Assembly: GCF_028769735.1 (NCBI RefSeq)
Contig: NW_026992302.1
Coordinates: 102,074-166,073 of the forward strand
Source: Zonotrichia leucophrys gambelii
Lineage: Eukaryota > Chordata > Aves > Passeriformes > Passerellidae
Length of the DNA stretch: 64,000 nucleotides
Direction of reading: 5' to 3'
A program made the translations under genes and the position numbers. The notes beneath the pieces were generated by a model. It saw only the letters and a list, made by a program, of their open reading frames with translations. It had not been told where the DNA came from and did no database searches. This document shows, piece by piece, positions 58,472 through 64,000 of this stretch (position 1 is its first letter; each line of letters opens with the position of its first letter).

Positions 58472-61400
58472 ATGCCCCTCCCCCCCACGCCCCCTCCCCC
58501 CCGCCGCCCCTCTCGGCCAATCAGACGCACGCCAGCCCCGGCCGCGAAGGGGGCGGGGCCCGAGGGCCGAGGGGGCGTGGTCGTTTACGTGACCACGCCC
58601 ACCTCGGGCCCCGCCCCCTCCCTGGAGGATTTCGAGATCGTTCGGAGCCTGGGGAGGGGAACGCGGGGGGAGGTGCTGGAGGTGAGGGGGCGGGGCCTGA
58701 AGGGGGCGGGGCCTGATGGGGCGGGGCCTGAGGAAAGAGTGGACAAACTGAGTGGGGGTGTGGGAAAGAGGGAGGGGGCGTGGCTAAAGGGATTGGGGGA
58801 GGAGCCACCTTTTCCCAACCCTTCCCCCCACCTGTGACCCCTGACCTTTGAGTGACCCCTGTGTGACCTTTCCATGACCCCTGACCCCCGGTGTGACCCC
58901 TGACCCCGCAGGTTCGCCGCCGCTCCGACGGTTCCCGATTCGCCCTCAAGCGCTCGCTCCGCCCCCTCTCGGGCCCCGCCCAGCGCCGCCATTGGCTGCG
59001 GGAGTGCCACGCCCAGCTGAGGGCGGGGCCATCCCCGGGGCTCCTCCCCCTATTGGCCGCCTGGGAGCAGCGACGTCACTTCCTGTTGCTGCTGCCGCTC
59101 TGCCCGGCCGGAAGTCTGGGCAGCCAATGGCGGCGAGGGGGCGGGGCCAAGCTGGAAAGGGGCGTGGCTCGGCTCTGGAGGGGCGTGGTCTCACGGCTGA
59201 GGGGCGTGGTTTGGTTGCTGTGGGGTGTGGTGAGGTGGGTGGTGGGGAAAAGGGGCGGGGCTTTGGTTTCTGGGGGCGTGGCTTCTTCTACAGGGGGCGT
59301 GGTCTCTATTCTAAGAGGCGTGACTTCATTCTGGAGGGGCGTGGCTTCATTACGTGGGGGTGTGGCTTCATCTGGGGGCGTGGTTTCATCATCCAGGGGC
59401 GTGGCTTCGTCTTCTAGGGGCGTGGCTTCTTCCTCTGGGCGCATGATGTCATCCTCTGGGGGCGTGGCTTCATCATCTGTGGGCGTGGCTTCCTCTTCTG
59501 GGGGCGTGGCTTCCTCTGTGGGCGGGGCTTCCCCAGCAGAGGGCGCGGTCGCTTCTTTTAGGGGCGTGGCCTCATTCTGGAGGGGCGTGGCTTCGTTCTT
59601 AGGGGGCGTGGCTTCAGCTGAAGGGATGACATCACCACCTGGGGGCGTGGCCTCATTACTACCCCCCAATGCTTCTTTACCATTGGTCAGTGCGCCCGAA
59701 GGGGGCGTGTCCAACTCTGGAGACGCTTCGCTATTGGCTAAGCGGCCAGAAGTGGGCGTGGCCAATCTTAAGGACCTTTCTCCGATATCCAATCAGGTTC
59801 GAGGGGGTGTGGCTGAGCTGGAAAGGGGCGTGGCCAAGTCCTGGTCAGTGTCCGAGTCCTGTCCGGCCACTCCTGACCCCTTGACCACAACTGACCACTG
59901 GCCAATGTCCGAGCCCACTCCGGCCACAACTGACCACTCTCCGGCCACTCCTGACCCCTTGACCACAACTGACCACTGGCCATTGTCCGAGCCCACTCCG
60001 GCCAGCTCCGGCCACTCTCCGGCCACAACTGGCCCCTTGACCACCACTGACCACTGGCCAATGTCCGAGCCCCCTCCGGCCAGAACTGACCCCTGTCCGG
60101 CCACCTCTGGTCACTCTCCGGCCACAACTGACCCCTTGACCACCACTGACCACTGGCCAATGTCCGAGCCCTCTCCGGCCACAACTGACCCATTGACCAC
60201 CTCTGGTCACTCTCCGGCCACCACTGACCCCTTGACCACAACTGACCCCTCCTCAGTGTCCGAGCCCTCTCCGGCCACAACTGACCACTCTCCGGCCACA
60301 ACTGACCGCTTGACCACAACTGACCACTGGCCAATGTCCGAGTCCTCTCCGGCCACTCCTGGCCCCTTGACCACCACTGGTCACTCTCCGGCCACAACTG
60401 ACCCCTTGACCACCACTGACCCCTGGTCAGTGTCCGAGCCCTCTCCGGCCACTTTTGACCCCTTGACCACCACTGACCACTGGCCAATGTCCGAGCCCAC
60501 TCCGGCCACCACTGACCCCTCTCCGGCCACCTCCGGTCACTCTCCGGCCAGAACTGACCCCTTGACCACCACTGACCACTGCCATGGTCCGAGCCCACTC
60601 CGGCCACAACTGACCACTCTCCGGCCAGAACTGACCCCTTGACCACAACTGACCACTGGCCAATGTCTGGTCACTCTCGGCCACAACTGACCCCTTGACC
60701 ATCACTGACCCCTGTCCAGCCTCCGCTGACCACTGGCCAATGTCCGATCCCTCTCCGGCCACCAGTGACCCCTCTCCGGCCAGAACTGACCCCTGGTCAG
60801 TGTCCGACCCTCTCCGGCCACCAGTGACCCCTCTCCGGCCAGAACTGACCCTGGTCAGTGTCCGACCCCTCTCCGGCCACCAGTGACCCCTCTCCGGCCA
60901 GAACTGACCCTGGTCAGTGTCCGACCCTTCTCCGGCCACCACTGACCCCTCTCCGGCCACAACTGACCCCTGGTCAGTGTCCGAGTCCCCTCCGGCCACT
61001 CCTGACCCCTCTCCGGCCACAACTGACCCCTGGTCAGTGTCCGAGCCCCCTCCGGCCGTTGGTCACCCGGTGTCCGAGTGGCGACTCCGGGGGTACCTCT
61101 GGGATGTCCTGGGGGCGCTGCGGACGCTGCACGGCCGGACACTGACCCACGGCGACGTCCGGCCGGACAACGTGCTGCTGGACAGCTCCGGCCGCTGCCG
61201 GCTGGCCGACTTCGGAGTGACCACTGGGCCTGGAGTGACCACTGGAGTGACCACTGACCCCATGGCCGACTTCGGAGTGACCACTGGGCCCGGAGTGACC
61301 ACTGACCCCATGGATGACTTCAGAGTGACCACTGGGCCCGGAGTGACCACCGGAGTGACCACTGGGCCTATGGCTGACATCGGAGTGACCACTGGGGCTG

Positions 61401-62723
61401 GAGTGACCACTGGGTCTGGAGTGACCACTGACCCCATGGCTGACTTCGGAGTGACCACTGGGCCCAGAGTGACCACTGGGCCCGGAGTGACCACTGGGTC
61501 TGGAGTGACCACCGGAGTGACCACTGGGCCTGGAGTGACCACTGACCCCATGGCCGACTTCGGAGTGACCACTGGGCCTGGAGTGACCACTGACCCCATG
61601 GATGACCTCAGAGTGACCACTGAGCCCGGAGTGACCACTGCAGTGACCACTGACGCCATGGCCGACTTCGGAGTGACCACTGGGCCCGGAGTGACCACTG
61701 GGCTTGGAGTGACCACTGGGGCTGGAGTGACCACTGGAGTGACCACTGGGCCTGGAGTGACCACTGACCCCATGGATGACCTCAGAGTGACCACTGGGCC
61801 CGGAGTGACCACCAGAGTGACCACTGGGTCTGGAGTGACCACTGGGCTTGGAGTGACCACTGACCCGATAGATGACCTCAGAGTGACCACTGGGCCTGGA
61901 GTGACCACTGGGCCCGGAGTGACCGCTGACCCCATGGATGACCTCAGAGTGACCACTGGAGTGACCACTGGGCCCGGAGTGACCACTGACACCATGGATG
62001 ACCTCAGAGTGACCACCGGAGTGACCACTGGGCCTGGAGTGACCGCCAGAGTGACCACTGGGCCTGGAGTGACCACTGGGCCCATGGATGAACTCAGAGT
62101 GACCACTGGGCCTGGAGTGACCGCCAGAGTGACCACTGGACCTGGGGCCAACTTTGGGCTGACCACTGCCCATGGAGTGACCACTGGAATGACCGGTGAC
62201 CCTATGGCCGACGTCAGAGTGACCACTGACCCCAGAGTGACCACTGGGCCTGGGAACAACTTTGGAGTGACCACTGACCCCAGAGTGACCACAGCCCATG
62301 GAGTGACCACTGGAGTGACCACTGCCCATGGAGTGACCACTGCCCATGGAGTGACCACTGGAGTGACCCATGGAGTGACCATTGACCCCACAGTGACTGC
62401 AGCCCATGGAGTGACCTCTGACCCCGCCGTGACCCCTCCCCCCGGGCTCCCCCCTGCCCCCGCTGTGTGGGCGGGGCCGGGCGCGGTGGGCGTGGCCCCG
62501 TGGATGGGGGGGGGCGGGGACCCGCGTTACGCCCCCCCCGAGGGGCGGGGCCTGTGGGGGGGGGAGGGGCCCCGCCCCCCCGCCGACATTTTCAGCCTCG
62601 CGCTGGGCGTGGCCGAGCTGGCCGGGGGGCGGGGCCTGCCCGCGGGGGGGGAGGGGTGGGAGCGCCTGCGCCGGGGGGGCGGGGCCAGCAGGATGGTGAT
62701 GACGTCATCGGGACTGGGGGAAG
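58472..62723 (+). CDS. PKMYT1: PKMYT1-like membrane-associated CDK1-inhibitory kinase (3' end outside window)
   Basis: PKMYT1 phosphorylates CDK1 at Thr14/Tyr15. Exon 58459-58681 (ATG 58472) has a Pro/Arg-rich N-terminus, then LEDFEIVRSLGRGTRGEVLE, the glycine loop. The exon from 58912 has the ATP-binding Lys in FALKRSLRPLSGP (58948) and ends around 59140 in HFLLLLPLC. A later exon, including 61070-61216, encodes GYLWDVLGALRTLH, the catalytic loop HGDVRPDNVLL and ADFG. Sequence to 62723 encodes GDPRYAPPEG (62516-62542), ADIFSLALGVAEL and PAGGEGWERLRRG, closely matching human PKMYT1. HGD replaces the usual HRD/HLD. The blocks 59140-61060 and 61217-62480 are arrays and may be introns or expansions. 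A donor GTGAGG at 62724 ends the visible part. Confidence 0.8.
59150..61060. repeat. PKMYT1 internal arrays: GGGGCGTGGCTTC units, then TGACCACTGGCCAATGTCCG units
   Basis: 59150-59790 carries 15-30 bp GGGGCGTGGCTTC units. 59820-61060 carries 20-60 bp units of CCCTTGACCACAACTGACCA, TGTCCGAGCCC and CTCCGGCCAC. The last unit grades into the coding GTGTCCGAGTGGCGACTCCG at 61069-61088. The frame starting at 58912 stays open to 60642, but so do other frames on both strands. Confidence 0.85.
61217..62420 (+). repeat. PKMYT1 DFG-adjacent array (GGAGTGACCACTGGGCCT)
   Basis: Units of 12, 18 or 30 bp (GTGACCACTGGA, GTGACCACTGGGCCTGGA, and a version adding GACCCCATGGCCGACTTC). The frame of the kinase exon is kept throughout. 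The segment encoding ADFG recurs at about 61265, 61440, 61553 and 61658, besides the real 61205-61216. DDFR/DDLR variants are more numerous. Confidence 0.93.
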
Positions 62724-62729
62724 GTGAGG

Positions 62730-64000
62730 AGCGGGGGGGAGGGGCTAAAAGGGGGTGGGGGAGGGGTTAAAAAGGGTGGGGGAGGAGCTAAAGGGGGTGT
62801 GGGAGGAGCTAAAATGGTGGGGGAGGGGCTAAAGAGGGTGTGGGAGGGGCTAATAGGGGTGTGGGAGGGGCTAAAGGGGTGGAGAAGGGGTTAAAGGGGG
62901 TGTGGGAGGGGCTAAAGGAGTGGAGGAGGGGTTAAATGGGGTGGGGGAGGGGCTAATAGGGGATAGGGGAGGGGCTAAAGGGGTGGGGGAGGGATTAAAG
63001 AGGGTGGGGGAGGGGCTAATAGGGTATAGGGGAGAGGCTAAAGAGAATAGGGGAGGGGTTAAAATGGTGGGGGAGGGGTTAAATAGGGTGGGGGAGGGGC
63101 TAAAGGGTGTGGGAGGGGCTAAATAGGGTGGGGGGGGCTAATAGGGGATAGGGGAGGGTTAAAGGGGTGGGGGCGGGGCTAAAGAGGGTGTGGGAGGGGC
63201 TAATAGGGGATAGGGGAGGGGTTAAAATGGGGAGGAGGGGTTAAAGGGGGTGGGGGAGGGGCTAAAGGGGGTGTGGGAGGGGTTAAATGGAGTGGGAGGG
63301 GTTTAAAGGGGTGGGGGAGGGGCGGATTTTTAGGGATTTTTGGGGTGATTTTGGGGAATTTTTTGGGCGATTTTGGGGTTTTTTTCGGGGTGATTTTTGG
63401 GGTGATTTTCAGGATTTTTAGGGGATTTTTGGGGTGATTTTTGGGGTCATTTTGAGGTGGTTTTTTTGGGGTGATTTATGGGAGATTTTGGGGATTTAGG
63501 GGGTTTTTTTGGGGTGATTTTTGGGGTGATTTTCAGGATTTTTGGGGGATTTTTGGGGTGATTTTTGGGGGATTTTGGGGTCATTTCGAGGTGTTTTTTG
63601 GGGTGATTTATGGGAGTTTTTGGGGATTTTTGGGGGTCATTTCGAGGTGGTTTTTTTGGGGTGATTTTTGGGAGATTTTGGGGATTTTTCAGGGGTATTT
63701 TTGGGGTGATTTTCAGGATTTTTGGGGGATTTTGGGGTCGTTTCGAGGTGATTTTTGGGGTGATTTATGGGAGTTTTTGGGGATTTTTGGGGTCATTTCG
63801 CGGTGATTTTTGGGGTGATCTTGAGGGTTTTTTTGGGGGATTTTGGGGTCATTTCGAGGTGTTTTTTTGGGGTGATTTTTGGGGTCATTTCGAGGTGTTT
63901 TTTGGGGTGATTTATGGGAGATTTGGGGGATTTTCTGGGGTATTTTTGGGGGTTGTTTCAGGGGTATTTTTGGGGTGATTTTCAGGATTTTTGGGGGATT
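62730..64000. repeat. PKMYT1 intron arrays at the right edge
   Basis: 62730-63320: 18-30 bp GGGAGGGGCTAAAGGGGGTG units. 63330-64000: G/T-rich TTTTTGGGGTGATTTTTGGG units in blocks of about 110-180 bp. No exon is visible before the window ends. Confidence 0.9.

Noticed and set aside
59768..62407. Minus-strand ORFs rich in Ser/Gly/His or Val/Pro
   Set aside because: Shadows of the GTGACCACT and TGACCACTGG arrays; no start context, domain or splice support.

Overview
This window looks like a gene-dense, GC-rich vertebrate locus. It is most likely a bird (or other sauropsid) microchromosome, because compact genes with recognisable vertebrate exons sit in introns made almost entirely of short-unit tandem arrays, and no long interspersed transposon is visible. 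The species cannot be read from the sequence. The recognised genes are SRRM2 (splicing scaffold), ELOB (elongin B), a trypsin-like serine protease of the prostasin/testisin/PRSS33 class, and a PKMYT1-like kinase. From memory, all of these lie near each other in human 16p13.3, so the order supports conserved synteny.

Layout. 1-6262 (minus): the 5' end of an unidentified gene whose first two coding exons encode a signal-peptide-like N-terminus; its introns are minisatellites. 6263-7706: a CpG-rich divergent promoter with duplicated YY1 and ZNF143-like motifs plus NRF1 and ETS motifs. 7707 to about 41556 (plus): SRRM2. It has a non-coding first exon, an ATG exon at 12928-13182, a chain of small exons joined by phase-2 introns (18625-24402), a large RS-rich exon (24529-29520, with frame breaks) and a poly-serine exon (33510 to about 35283). 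The 3' end is uncertain. 42570-46660 (minus): ELOB, four coding exons, convergent with SRRM2. 47191-55331 (plus): serine protease, six coding exons, catalytic triad intact. 55313-57300: a satellite of about 300 bp units. 57720-64000 (plus): PKMYT1-like kinase, cut by the right edge.

The unusual feature is the relation between arrays and exons. In every gene, one or more tandem arrays carry repeated copies of an adjacent exon-intron junction. The clearest case is eleven extra copies of the SRRM2 3' splice site plus its ATG codon upstream of the real one. Others are five copies of a splice donor in the unidentified gene, two in ELOB, extra copies of three protease exon boundaries, and a repeated kinase DFG segment in PKMYT1. 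The window therefore looks like a natural collection of splice-site-bearing minisatellites. Most long ORFs in it are open only because stop-poor repeats are read through.

The genes do not form an operon. SRRM2 and the unidentified gene may share the divergent promoter, and SRRM2 and ELOB converge on an AT-rich boundary at 41955-42170.
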